A stretch of 64,000 nt of DNA, from assembly GCA_026686845.1 (NCBI GenBank), contig JAIVEN010000013.1, forward strand, positions 8,204,001 through 8,268,000, given 5' to 3'. The position numbers were made by a program, and so were the translations under genes. How positions within the stretch are numbered: position 1 is the first letter of the stretch; each line of letters starts with the position of its first letter. Source of the DNA: Adenanthera pavonina (taxonomy: Eukaryota > Streptophyta > Magnoliopsida > Fabales > Fabaceae). Under the pieces are notes generated by a model. It did not search any database, was not told the DNA's origin, and saw only the letters and a list, made by a program, of their open reading frames with translations. This document shows positions 1 through 10,193 of this stretch, one piece after another.

Positions 1-64
1 GTCTCAGAGCAAATGTTCATGAAATGTACTCTGTTTTTGAGATACAAAGCAATGGTGAGGTCAA

Positions 65-428
65 TCTATATCTATATATAATTAAAAGTAGAATGGAGAC
101 ACTGTACATTAGTCATGAACAGTGCGGTTCCATTCATCAGGTCCCGTACCCTTTTTTCTTTTTCTTTTTTCTATTTTTTAAGTAAGTTTAATTTTTTTAT
201 CCATTTATTTTATTTACAGGTGGAATTATCTTTTCCCATTATTTTAAGTGAAACTCACTTTCTTTTTTTATTTTCTCAATTTGTATTAATTTTAATTAAT
301 GTCATTTAATATCATTTTTTAGGATAGGAGGAGTTAATAATAAGATTTTTTTTAATTTAATATATTTTAAAATTAAATAAAACATCCTCATATTCACGCA
401 TATATTCCCGCATGGGAGAAAAATCTAG
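65..428 (+). mobile_element. Short non-autonomous Helitron
   Basis: It starts with TCTATATCTATATATAATT directly after an A and ends CTAG directly before a T. A hairpin TCCC-gcat-GGGA (about 405-418) lies just ahead of the CTAG. These are the classic Helitron ends (5' TC, 3' hairpin plus CTRR, A/T target, no target duplication). Gene 3's intron has the uninterrupted site near 57905-57920 (GGTCGGTTAAGGTT). It has no coding capacity; the reading frame at 115-309 is AT-rich noise. Confidence 0.8.
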
Positions 429-833
429 TTAGGTTTAACAGAAGAGTTACTTGTGAGTAAAAGTAAATAAAGATACTAGGATAATGGGGTTATTTGATGG
501 TAAACTAATGACACATTTAATAATTAGTTTAACGGTTGCGTTGCATACTGGCATGCGATCTCTGCATTTTTTATTCTAGTAATAGAAATGGTTGTTCAAA
601 TGCGCTATCACAACTCGTCTCTTGTGAACCAACATCCTATAAATATGGGGATTTTCATAATATGCTTATTCATGTGTCGCTTTGCATTTGCATACTACCT
701 GTAAGAATATAGGCTTTTTTTTTACCAGAGTAAGGATACAGGTTCATGAATCATTTGTACACAACGAGTGAAAGGGTACTGAAGGCAACGATGCCTAAAC
801 AATCAACCTAGAGATTTAGACTGTTCTCAAGAT

Positions 834-1189
834 CAGGGGCGGACAAAGAGTAACAAGAGCTGGGGGCCAAATTTTTTTTTTACTAATATATTTGTATATA
901 ATCCTTTTTTATTTTAATATGTTTATAATAATTTTATAATATTAGATAAAAGCATTAAGATGGCAAATCATGCATAATCATATATAAATTTTAAAAAAAT
1001 ACTAAAAGTGAATTAAAATGATTATGAAAAAACACGTTGAGATAAGTATTTTCATAAGTTAATAAAATATTTATGTTTTAATACTAAAAGATACCTATGT
1101 AGTGGATATATACAATGTATATAGGCGGGGGTGGTTCTTTGGCAAGGAGTTAGGTTTCTGGTCCCAACAAAAAGGTCGGTCCGCCACTG
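834..1189. mobile_element. hAT-type MITE with 8-base target duplication
   Basis: The ends are inverted (CAGGGGCGGACAAAG on the left, CAGTGGCGGACCGAC read inwards from the right) and are flanked by the exact 8-base repeat CTCAAGAT at 826-833 and 1190-1197. Gene 3 has a single TTCAAGAT at the matching place in its 3' end (about 59011). Length is 356 bases and no transposase is encoded, so it is non-autonomous. Confidence 0.88.
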
Positions 1190-1335
1190 CTCAAGATGTT
1201 CAAGATATTCCATGAAAAGAGGGAACAAAAAATTAGCTTTACACCCCTTTATTGTATGACCTTGCTGCTTGACCTCTATTTGGAAAGTCTTTTGTTTGGG
1301 GATATAATATACACCAGCATGAAGAACAACTGATG

Positions 1336-3099
1336 TTCTGTAATTTACTTTTTTTGTCAGTCTTTTTCTTTCTTTCATTTTTTCTTTTTGACCATTTTTG
1401 CCAAGTCCTTTTTTTGTATAAACTTCTTTGGAATATACTTGATGCAATATTAATTTTGGAATTAAATATTATCTCCTAATAAATTAATATTAAAAAAAGT
1501 TTAGATCAATATGTATACTGTTCGTTTGAACCAGAAACATAAGAAACGGGCTAGGTCCAACAGAGGACTGGTTTTTAATTTTTTTTTTAAATCAAAGGAT
1601 TTTATAATGTTTTAAATGAAAAATTAATATGTGATAGTGTTGTTTAAGTTGTACATGTAAAATAATTCAGAATATATATATATATATATAATAATTTATT
1701 TGATATTATGCTATCGCTTAATTTTTTTTAGTATTTTTTTATAGAAATAGAACATCGTAAATATAAGGTATCGCTGTGATGTGGCTTTGAGAGAGAGAGA
1801 GAGAGATAATAACTCATCTAAAAATTTATTTATTTCTTTCTTCAATACTAAGTGATATAATTTATTTACTATACAAAATGTACACTCATACATGTTATAA
1901 TTATTATTGTCATAACTGGACTAGCCGATTTAACTAAAATCGATGCCAGGTTTAGTTCAGGTAAAAAGTATAACTGGTTGATTTAGGAGTTAGGTGCGGT
2001 TAATAGCTGGTGGAACCAATTATAAAATGATTAAGAATTGGTTTAAACCAGTTAAGAATCTGTTTGAACCGATCCTATATTTTAAATTTTTTTTAAAAAT
2101 ATTTTGTTTTTAAAATAAAGTAATATTATTTTTAGTACAAAATATTGTTTCATTTTTATATTATAATATTATATAATCATTATTATAATATATAATTATT
2201 AAAAGTTATAAATTTACTTAATAAATAATAAAATAATAAATTATTAGCTAACTATTTTGAACTTAAAATTTAATTATGAATTAATATTAATTTATTCAAA
2301 TTTAAATATTGAATTATGAAATTCATTGATAATTTATTTGTAATGAATAATAGATTGATAATTTTGTATTATTTAGCTTGAGGTTTTAATTAAGTATAAA
2401 ATTTGTTTAAATTTGTGTTATTTATTTAAAATATATTATCTTAATCACTACTGGTCCAACCCTAATTAGATCAGAGTTAAATCTTTAAACATTGAATCAA
2501 TGTTTTGTCCCGCTCAAAATTTAGTTGGATTCTGACAACATTGATTATTATTATTAAAAGTAAAATATATAATATTTGTTATACTTTTATTACTATTACA
2601 TAGTAATTATTTTTTATTTAAAAACTTAAACGACATTTTCAAACTATAAAATTAAATCTGGTTTAACTAGTTTTTTTATTTTGTTGTGTGGGACTAATGA
2701 TCTGTTATTTTTAAACTCATAAGAAACAAATGTTAAAGAGTTTCAATAATTTAAAAAATAGAGTTAAACAATCAATTTACTCGTCTTGAGCCTCAAAATC
2801 ATCAGTATAACGGAGAACAGACAATCAATCGGTCTGTTTCGCTGACCTTACCAGCTTTACTATTAACTGTACCAACTGTACTTGTTTTTTCTCTGGTTAT
2901 TTTTTTAAACAAAATAAATACTTACACACGAACTCCATTCTCGATCTCGTACCAGAAACATTGGTGTTATCAGCCTTCATCGTAGCCTTCATTGTATTGT
3001 CTAAGAAGTTCAAACGAGTTCAAGCCCATTTAATTAAAGGTGAGAATTAATCCATACCAAGGTAAAAAATAAACAAAAAGAGTATGAGAATTACGCTGC
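1336..3099. other. AT-rich intergenic DNA, no gene seen
   Basis: This holds short GA and TA microsatellites (about 1673-1690 and 1788-1806) and a stretch around 1960-2080 with repeated AACTGG/GGTTTAAACC-like words that may be an old MITE whose ends I cannot fix. The reading frames at 1052-1447 and 1711-1893 run over repeat or pseudogene DNA. Confidence 0.6.
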
Positions 3100-3480
3100 A
3101 TGAATTTTCATAATAATTTTAGTGATCACTTGGGCAAGCTAAGTTTGATGCAGCGAGCGGAATCAAGCTCACAACCTTTTAACTAACTGGGAACCTTTAC
3201 ATCACTAGGCCACATAATTGAACTACAATTACCCTTTAACTGAAAAGTTTGAATGAAATCAGCCACCACAACTAAATAAACAAGGTATATAATGTCAATT
3301 TGAAAGTAAATTAGGGGATTATGTGGTTGACCAGATGGGTCGAGATTGTTCGGCCTTACCTGGCAATAGGCCTAATACTTAAAGTCTATATTAAGTTCAT
3401 TTGGGCCAAATATTTAGTTTAATACTAAGCCCTTAAGTAGGGCCTAGTATTTCCATTTGGCAAATGGTAATACCAATTAA
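3100..3480 (+). repeat. Duplicated segment, copy 1 (empty site of the large Helitron)
   Basis: The first part (TTTTAGTGATCACTTG, and AAGGTATATAAT near 3282) matches 49270-49442. The second part (AATTTGAAAGTAAAT, CAATAGGCCTAATAC, TTGGGCCAAA, GGCCTAGTAT) matches 53100-53265. The two halves adjoin here, but at the other locus they are separated by the 49443-53095 Helitron. A third copy of the GGCC-rich part lies at about 35085-35140. Confidence 0.75.
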
Positions 3481-4340
3481 ACTATTATTTATTAGTGGTC
3501 GAGGAGCCGTTTCGTTCCTAAAGATCAAGATTCTGGGCCTTTAGTAACGACTAAAAACATAGGACAGATCCCTTAGGTGCTAGAATTTTGAACCTTGGTG
3601 ACAATTGGAAGCACCTTCCCTCATTTCCATTTTTGTTAACTGAAAAAAAAAAAACTCAAAACACCACTTGCATTTAATGGATTTGGCTTCACTCCTCTCT
3701 ATTTTTTATCCACTTCCTTTCCACTTCAAGTAGATCATTGGTTAGATTTGGACATTTTAGATTTAATATTTTACAAAGTGAATTTTTTTTCTCATTTCTC
3801 CTGCTGTGGTTCTGAACTATACAAATGAAATTTTAACAGTTTATATTTATATATTTTTTAATAATTTAATAATAGTTTTATAAAATATTGAATCTAAATT
3901 ATCTAAATTTAATCCAATGGTACATATGAGAAATGGAGAGAAAATGGATAGGAAGTGCAGAAAAGCCGAATCCGCAATAAGTAGACACTGGAGGCTCCAT
4001 CTTGCTGTAGCTCTAGATGGAACGCCAAATGTGTGCTGCCTGTTTTGATGATACCGGCCTGCTACCCAGAAGAAGACGACGTTGTTTAATCAAATTTTTG
4101 AAATGAAGCTCCCTCCATTTTCCAACATTTAACACTTTGAGATTATGTATTAGATTAAGAAAGCTGATAAATAAGTTTAAGAAATATTAATGAATATTTT
4201 ATTATAATATCCTTATTAATTATATAATACTATTTATTCATTAGTTATTATTCAATGGTAAAGTTGTTGAAAAAATAATAATGCTATCTTGAAATTCTAA
4301 AATAACAATTGTTTGAAAGCAAAATAGAATTTTTAAAGTG
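3481..4340. other. Intergenic DNA, no gene seen
   Basis: The sequence is AT-rich, with no open frame of interest and no recognised repeat ends. Confidence 0.5.
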
Positions 4341-5442
4341 TACTCCCTGTGTTTTTATTTATAAATCAATTTTAACTACTTCTAGTGTTAAATATATGAT
4401 TTTTTATCTTAATTATAATTATATAATTATTTCCAGAATAAGAGGTAGTATTTATTTTATATTATTAAAAGATGTCTTTAATTAAGAGTAGAAGAGACTG
4501 AGAAAGATTAAATAAGGATAGTATTAAAAAAATATTATAATTTTCTTAAAAATTAATATAGTTAATTAACTTTAATTTTCATCCTTAATATGTGTTATTT
4601 ATTTAAAGAGATCCTATATTAAAAACTGAATAAAGTACTTTATACAGACTAAGAAAATTAGTTAGTTATAATTTTTTAAATTTAAAAAAATTATCATAAA
4701 CTTCTAATATTACCCTTATTAAATTGTTAATTTATCATAATTATATCTCTCATAAACTCTCTATTTGATAAGTGTTTTATATAAAATTAGAAAAAAATAA
4801 TTAATTTTTTTTAATATTCCAAAGTAATTAATATTATGAATAAATTAAAAGCTTTTAAAATATGACTTATAAATATGAAAGAAATGAGCAAGTTGTTAGA
4901 AACCAATGGAGTAGAAATTACACACTGTTTTAAAACAATTGTCATTTTGGAGTTATACAAGCAAATTAAAAAAGTTAATAAATATTTAAAAATTAACAAA
5001 ATTTAATTATTTTTTACTATAATATCTTTATTAATTATATAATATTTTTTAATGCTTCTCTCTTCCTTCATTATTATTGGAGGATAAACTTGTAAAAAAA
5101 TTATTAATGTTATTTTGAAAATTGTAAAGTGACAATTTTTTTTAAACATGGAAAAAAAGTCTAAAGTAACAGAAATTACTCTTTCAAAATAATTGTCAAT
5201 TTTGAGTTATATAAGAAAATTAAGAGAGCTAATAAATATTAAAAATTAACAAAATTTAATTATATTTTACTATAATATCCTTATTAATTATATAATACCC
5301 TTTAATGTTTTTCTCTTCTTTCATTATTATTGGAGGATAAACTTGTAAAAAATTATTAATATTATTTTAAAAATTGTAAAGTAACATTTTTTTAATATGA
5401 AAAAAAGCTTAAAGTAATAATTATTTTAAAATGGAGGAAGTA
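4341..5442. mobile_element. Stowaway-like composite repeat with internal tandem units
   Basis: It opens with TACTCCCTGTGTTTTTA and closes with AAATGGAGGAAGTA, imperfect inverted ends of the common plant ACTCCCTCC...GGAGGGAGT type with TA at both edges. Inside, a unit of about 250 bases is repeated: 5006-5254 and 5255-5440 share TTATTGGAGGATAAACTTG and AATATC(T/C)TTATTAATTATATA. The second half of the unit also occurs at about 4811-5005. It may be several nested insertions rather than one element. Confidence 0.45.
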
Positions 5443-6030
5443 CTAATTAGTTGGAAAAGCACAATTGTTTATTAATTGTTATGAAGCTTTGATAGGAGCA
5501 TTCATTCCTCAATCCCGAGAATAGTTTGGATAGTAATTAGTTCTAGAATGTGACTTATAATAAAAAAATAGAGAAATATTTTTTTGTGAACAGTGATTAG
5601 TTCTTTTTTTCATTTGGGACAACTATAATATATATATATATATATATATCCACTCACACACATAAATATGACATATTATTATTGATGGGATTTGATTTCA
5701 TGATCTCTCTTCTACCAAGAAGTACATGTGTCATTAGGCCAAGGGGTCATTGGCATGTGAATGGTGATTAGTAATTACTCCCTTTGTTTTAAAACTTTTA
5801 TTTAGTATTTTGATATACAGATTAAGAAATCATTAATTATTATACAAATTAATAAAATTATTTTTATTTAATTATTCTACATTGTCATTAAGAGAGAGAA
5901 AGAGAAAAGAGATTAGCAGTAATAAATGAGGGCATATGAAAACTTGAAATTCTAAAATAACAAGTCTCAAATCAAGATTAGAAGTAAATATCGAAATTGA
6001 GGTGGACAAATCAATTCGGCGGACCGGCTA
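5443..6030. other. Intergenic DNA with a TA microsatellite
   Basis: A (TA)n run lies at about 5629-5649. Another TACTCCCTTTGTTTTAAAAC start lies at 5776 without a clear partner end, so it is probably half of a decayed Stowaway MITE. No gene is seen. Confidence 0.5.
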
Positions 6031-6034
6031 AACC

Positions 6035-7158
6035 ATGAAAAATCGAACGGTTCTTACCAAGTCTGGTCCTCAAAATATTACTAAGGACATTGGGCTTTCT
6101 TCAAGCAAGAAAAAGCCCAGTCCACACACGCGCTCAACGCCGCTTACCTTCCATTTTATAGACTCCTCTCTACACTATATTTGCACGGTTATTACTGAAT
6201 GTGGGACTTGCCATTTCGGCTTTCTGGATTCTTACATTAATCTCTGCTTCCTCTCGTGGGTCCTTTGTCTTTTTCGAATGATTCTTTTCTCAACCTTAAT
6301 TCGTTTTCTCTCTTCCCCTTCGCCTTCTTTTGTTTCTATATTTGCTAAGTTTCAAGTTTTGAGATACTGAGCCTCGCTGTTATCTCTCAAGATTTCTGCG
6401 TGTTTGGAATATTTTCTTCCATTGGACAAGCCTTCTCTTTTCTGATGGGATATATTCTCCTAGTAACTAATCGATCTTATCTGTTACATTCATTATGACG
6501 TATTGCTTTTTAGGCTTTCCTGAGTAGGACTTAATTAGAGGGAGGCGAAGGAATTAATCACAAAAAGATGGTGAGAGCGAAGATTGATAGACATGAAGCA
6601 TTGAAGCGTATAGATAACGCCAGAGGCAAGTTACCTTGTCAAAGAAAAAAAAGTCAAAAACAATTAAATGAAATAGTGGATACAAAAGAAATTAAAATTT
6701 ATGAAAAGATTAAAACACCCCTTTCCCTTTACCTCAAATATAAAAGAAGAATTAATAGAGGTGAATGATGACGCAACTCTTTTTATTCTCAACACTGCCA
6801 CCTCTATGACACACATTGGAAAAGCAATATAATTGATTTGATTACCAATCAGATTTTAGTGTATTTTGATGATCAAGCTGTCAGCTTATTTTGCAGGAAA
6901 TGCTATTACAACAGCTTTACAGTTTTTTCACTACACGAGAACAATCAACTAGATCTACGGCAAGATCAAGAATTCGGTTTAGTTAGCAATACCTGTTTAT
7001 CGATGTTGTTCTGTAACCCTAAACTGGCCGAGGCAATTGCAGATCCAAAATTGAAGGTGCCTGGAACAGAGATTATTCGAAGAGACATTAGAGACCTTAT
7101 GAGCAATTTCCGTCAAATATGGTTTGAAAAGTTAGCGCTGGTTGCTGGAAAAAATTAG
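6035..7158 (+). pseudogene. Unrecognised coding remnant in several frames
   Basis: Base composition rises here and three open stretches follow one another on the plus strand: 6035-6370, 6568-6768 (starts MVRAKIDRHEALKRIDNA) and 6838-7158 (contains YFDDQAVSLF and LVSNTCLSMLFCNP). Between the last two, the reading continues in another frame as ATLFILNTATSMTHIGKAI before a stop, and after YFDDQAVSLF a one-base shift would give GNAITTAL. This looks like an old protein-coding gene broken by stops and frameshifts, or a multi-exon gene whose introns I cannot place. I do not recognise the family and give no function. Confidence 0.35.
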
Positions 7159-7557
7159 TCGAATCAGGTAGATCTTAGGTTACGTTTAGCACATAAGAAA
7201 TGAGTTTTATAAAAAAAAAATAAAAAAAAATTCTTGTAAAATTTATTTGGTACATATTATTTAAATTTTCTATAAATAAAATATGAATTTTTCATGAAAC
7301 TCTTCTCTCATCTTTCTTCTTCTTTTCAATTTCTCTCAAAATAATTTTTTTCTATTAAACATGCCCTTAATATTGGTGGAATCGAGTAGACCTAACACAA
7401 CCATTTTGACTTCTCAACCGAATGGATTTTCTGTAAATCTATATATCTCTGACTATATAAATGAGAGGAATATATAATGTGTTGTTTTAATGTTAAATAT
7501 AAATCTATACATATTCCAAATTGAGATGTGCAAAGAAATTAGATCCCTAGCCCCAAT
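7159..7557. other. Intergenic DNA between coding remnant and LTR element
   Basis: The stretch is AT-rich with a run of A at about 7208-7230. No feature can be supported. Confidence 0.5.
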
Positions 7558-8468
7558 TGATATAGACCTCACGAGTAATTTGTTTCAGAAACCCATAAAA
7601 TACAGATGATAGTAATGTGGAAGCTTGACTCAAACAGATTGATCAAATTAGAATTCAATAAGAATCTGTCTCAAAGAACTCTAGCTATAGAAGATGCCAC
7701 AAGAGGGGATCACGCTCTTGATAAGTCAAGTGTATTCTAAAAAAAATACAAATAACTAGTGAAACTCACTAATTGAATAAACTCTGAATAATATTGATCT
7801 GTCTTTTTTTTTTGTGTGTAAAAGAAGCCTATAAATAGGTAAACAGATATCTTAAAGTAATTAGGAATACTTAGGACTCATATGATTTTAGTAAATCTAG
7901 TAAATTCTAAAAAGATAACTAATTATCTAAAAGTCTAAAAATAAAAACGAAAATACTAAAGAAAATAGTAAAAAATAATATTCTACCCCTAATATTATTA
8001 GATATTCCTTACAAATAAGGTTTATCTAATAGAATTTAAACTAAACTAATTTAAATCTAAAATTTGGCTCCATGGAATACAAGTTGGAAACCACAAAATA
8101 TCATAATATAATTTAAATCAAATCAAATCAAAACAAATTAAAACAAAAAGATAATCCTAAATTAATATAAATGAGACTTGGAACTTGGCTTCTCTCTTCA
8201 TTTGGGCTTCAAAGATATTCTAATCATCTTGGGGATATATGAGAACATCATTAATCTTGAATGGCCTATTCCAGCATGTATTTGAGTTTGATTGTTTGAC
8301 TCCTCCAAATGTATATTAGTACCTTGAGCCTTTAGTGGGATGAAATATGTTCCAAAAAGAATTGCTAATATGTTGAAGAGTCCTCATAACAATGGGCTTT
8401 TGAAATTAAAGCATAACATATGAGTTGTATTATATAATGTGTTAGTTGAACTCTCCAGGTTCATATCA
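7558..8468 (-). repeat. 3' LTR of the short-interior retrotransposon
   Basis: It aligns over its whole length with 10194-11076 plus 13575-13585. Shared landmarks include GATAGTAATGTGGAAG, TTTATCTAATAGAATTTAAAC and GAGTT(G/A)TATTATATAATGTG. The two LTRs differ at many positions and by several small gaps, so the insertion is not recent. Confidence 0.85.
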
Positions 8469-8481
8469 TTCTCCCCCTCTT
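8469..8481 (-). other. Polypurine tract of the LTR retrotransposon
   Basis: On the minus strand AAGAGGGGGAGAA directly abuts the LTR start TGATATGAAC. This is the expected place for the plus-strand primer in reverse transcription. Confidence 0.75.
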
Positions 8482-8864
8482 GAAAAAGAGTCGTTCTTGA
8501 CTCTTCAAGATACTTTTGCAACCAAGAAGAATCACTCGGATAAAAAATCTTCTTTTTCAACCATGTTAGTAGTGGTAGATGGTAAGTATGAAAGATTGAA
8601 TTATGAAGAAGATCCTTTGTATTTATGTAAAAGAGAAATAATACAACTAGAAAAAAAATAAATAAAACCATTAGTTTTCATTTTTCTCTTTTTTTCTTTT
8701 TCTTTTTCACTCTTTTTTCAATTTTTTTCTCACTCATTTGCTTTTCTCTTCTTCTATTTTTTTGCATTCTGTCTTCTAACTTACTCTCTTTTCTTCTCTC
8801 TTTCTTAATTTTAGCACTCAATCTTACTTTTTATTTTCTCTTGAACCTTAGATAATTGAATACA
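8482..8864. other. Retrotransposon interior, 3' side, non-coding
   Basis: The segment lies between the polypurine tract and the stop of the 305-codon frame. It has a long T/C-rich run at about 8676-8800. The overlapping frames at 8384-8671 and 8446-8661 have no recognisable content. Confidence 0.5.
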
Positions 8865-9782
8865 TTATAATGATTTATGAACTTTGTCCAATACAAGAGA
8901 ACAATTGTTAGCATGCCCATCAAATAGCCATGGATGTCTAACTACCATATCCACGTGGTCAACTTTATCACGAGCATTATTTTTTAATTGTACCATATTA
9001 TTGTTCTTAACTTGCACATTAGAAGCACAACTAGAAACAAGTGCACCATCATCAACTAAATTATCCATAAAATCATTTATAACATTTTCCTTCCCTAAAG
9101 GTAGCAAATTATCATGAACAACAATATTAGATTCATTGGGACTCTTATGTGTAACATATCCCACATCAATTGATTCAACATAAGAAATATCATCACAAGA
9201 GTTTTGAGTAATATAAATATTTTTCAGCTCAATTGAAGATGACTGTTTACCTTGAGATTCTTTCTTTCTATCTCTTTCTTTCTTTAGCAACATGAGTTGA
9301 TCTTCATAAACTTCTTGTGGTGTTAAAGGAGTAAGTATGCGTCTTTTACCATTCATTATAAAGTAGTACATATTTTTGCTTTTATTATGAATGACTTTCC
9401 TTTTATGCGGCCAAGACTTTCCCAATTGCAAGTGGTCGGTTATAGGTATCACATCACGCAACACTTCATCGGAATATCTTCCAATAGTGAATGATACTAA
9501 AATCTGCTTATCTACCATGACCTCTCGAGGTTCATCAAACAATAACATCTTGTAGGACCTAGGATATTCAATGCAAGGTAAACCCAATTTCTTTACTAGT
9601 GTAGTACTAGCAAAGTTTTCGTGAATGCGTGGGTCAATAATCGTAGTACCAATTTTCCCATTAGATCCTTCAACAAGACAATGAGTATGAAATTGACATT
9701 CATATATGCTCAAAAGCATATCTTTGGTGGAGAAGTCCTCATTTGATTTTGAATTGTTTCTTTGATCATCACCACTAGACAT
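8865..9782 (-). CDS. 305-residue retroelement protein with a damaged retropepsin-like domain
   Basis: This is the only long frame inside the LTR pair and it is uninterrupted from MSSGDDQRNN to the stop. Residues about 37-155 resemble the aspartic protease region of plant Ty3/gypsy polyproteins: IID at about 47-49, ASTTLVKKLGLP at about 57-68, DVIPITDHLQLGKSWPHKRK at about 110-129 and LTPLTPQEVYED at about 152-163. In the family the first aspartate sits in a D-G/S-G type loop followed by a Cys/Asn region; here IID is followed by PRIHENF, so the catalytic loop is lost. The rest (about 165-305) is low in recognisable motifs, rich in Asn, Asp and Val. There is no CCHC knuckle, reverse transcriptase or integrase. 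It is either a leftover kept open by chance or a repurposed protein; I cannot tell which. Confidence 0.6.
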   Translation of the reverse strand: MSSGDDQRNNSKSNEDFSTKDMLLSIYECQFHTHCLVEGSNGKIGTTIIDPRIHENFASTTLVKKLGLPCIEYPRSYKMLLFDEPREVMVDKQILVSFTIGRYSDEVLRDVIPITDHLQLGKSWPHKRKVIHNKSKNMYYFIMNGKRRILTPLTPQEVYEDQLMLLKKERDRKKESQGKQSSSIELKNIYITQNSCDDISYVESIDVGYVTHKSPNESNIVVHDNLLPLGKENVINDFMDNLVDDGALVSSCASNVQVKNNNMVQLKNNARDKVDHVDMVVRHPWLFDGHANNCSLVLDKVHKSL

Positions 9783-10178
9783 TTTTGAAAATCAAGAAAA
9801 ATATCACACCAAAAATGATGAATAGATCAATAAAGATGCAAACTTTTTATATTCATGGCTTTCCTTTCTATTTTTTTTTTGGCCTATTTTTTTCTTTTTT
9901 TTTTCAGCCAAGAAAATTCAAAAATAATTTCAGCAACAAAAAATTTTTTTTTGGAATACTGATGACGCGTTTTGGCTGAATGGGAATAGAAGAGAGACAA
10001 TTCTTGAAAAAGAGTGACTTCTGATGTGGGAAAGACTAAGGCCGCGTTTGGATTTGTTAATTTCTGAACTTAATAAGGGAGCATTTGGCTGCTAGAATTG
10101 ATGAAGACTTCCTTTTTTTTTTTTTAATGGTGGCTGCAAAAATTGAGGATGATGTGGATAAAGTCTGAATCTAACATT

Positions 10179-10191
10179 TGCTCTAATGCCA
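10179..10191 (-). other. Primer-binding site (initiator-Met tRNA type)
   Basis: Minus-strand TGGCATTAGAGCA lies two bases past the LTR end ATATCA. It differs at two positions from the usual plant TGGTATCAGAGCA that pairs with initiator methionine tRNA. Confidence 0.75.
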
Positions 10192-10193
10192 AC

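Larger units (their letters stand above)
1..1335 (+). pseudogene. Broken copy of the four-helix membrane protein family (pseudogene 1), cut by the window edge
   Basis: The stretch 1-64 matches intron 1 of gene 3 near 57866-57915 (shared phrase TACTCTGTTTTTGAGATAC), and 430-535 continues it. About 536-705 matches the first half of exon 2: the equivalents of PWHA, MIVQMHF, HPxNMW and the second helix can be followed, but with stops and frame changes. The middle of exon 2 is missing; near 704 the match jumps to the 3' end of the exon (GTAAGAATATA, then ACAAC..GTGxAAGGG..ACTGAAGG, ending near 815). The 3' UTR equivalent resumes at 1190-1335 (TTAGCTTTACA, GACCTTGCTGC). A Helitron (65-428) and a hAT MITE (834-1189) interrupt it. 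Exon 1 would lie left of the window. It cannot code for the full protein. Confidence 0.8.

Noticed and set aside
5006..5440. Regular repeats, considered as a CRISPR-like array
   Set aside because: Units of about 250 bases without short conserved repeats and unique spacers, in plant DNA; these are tandem transposon pieces.
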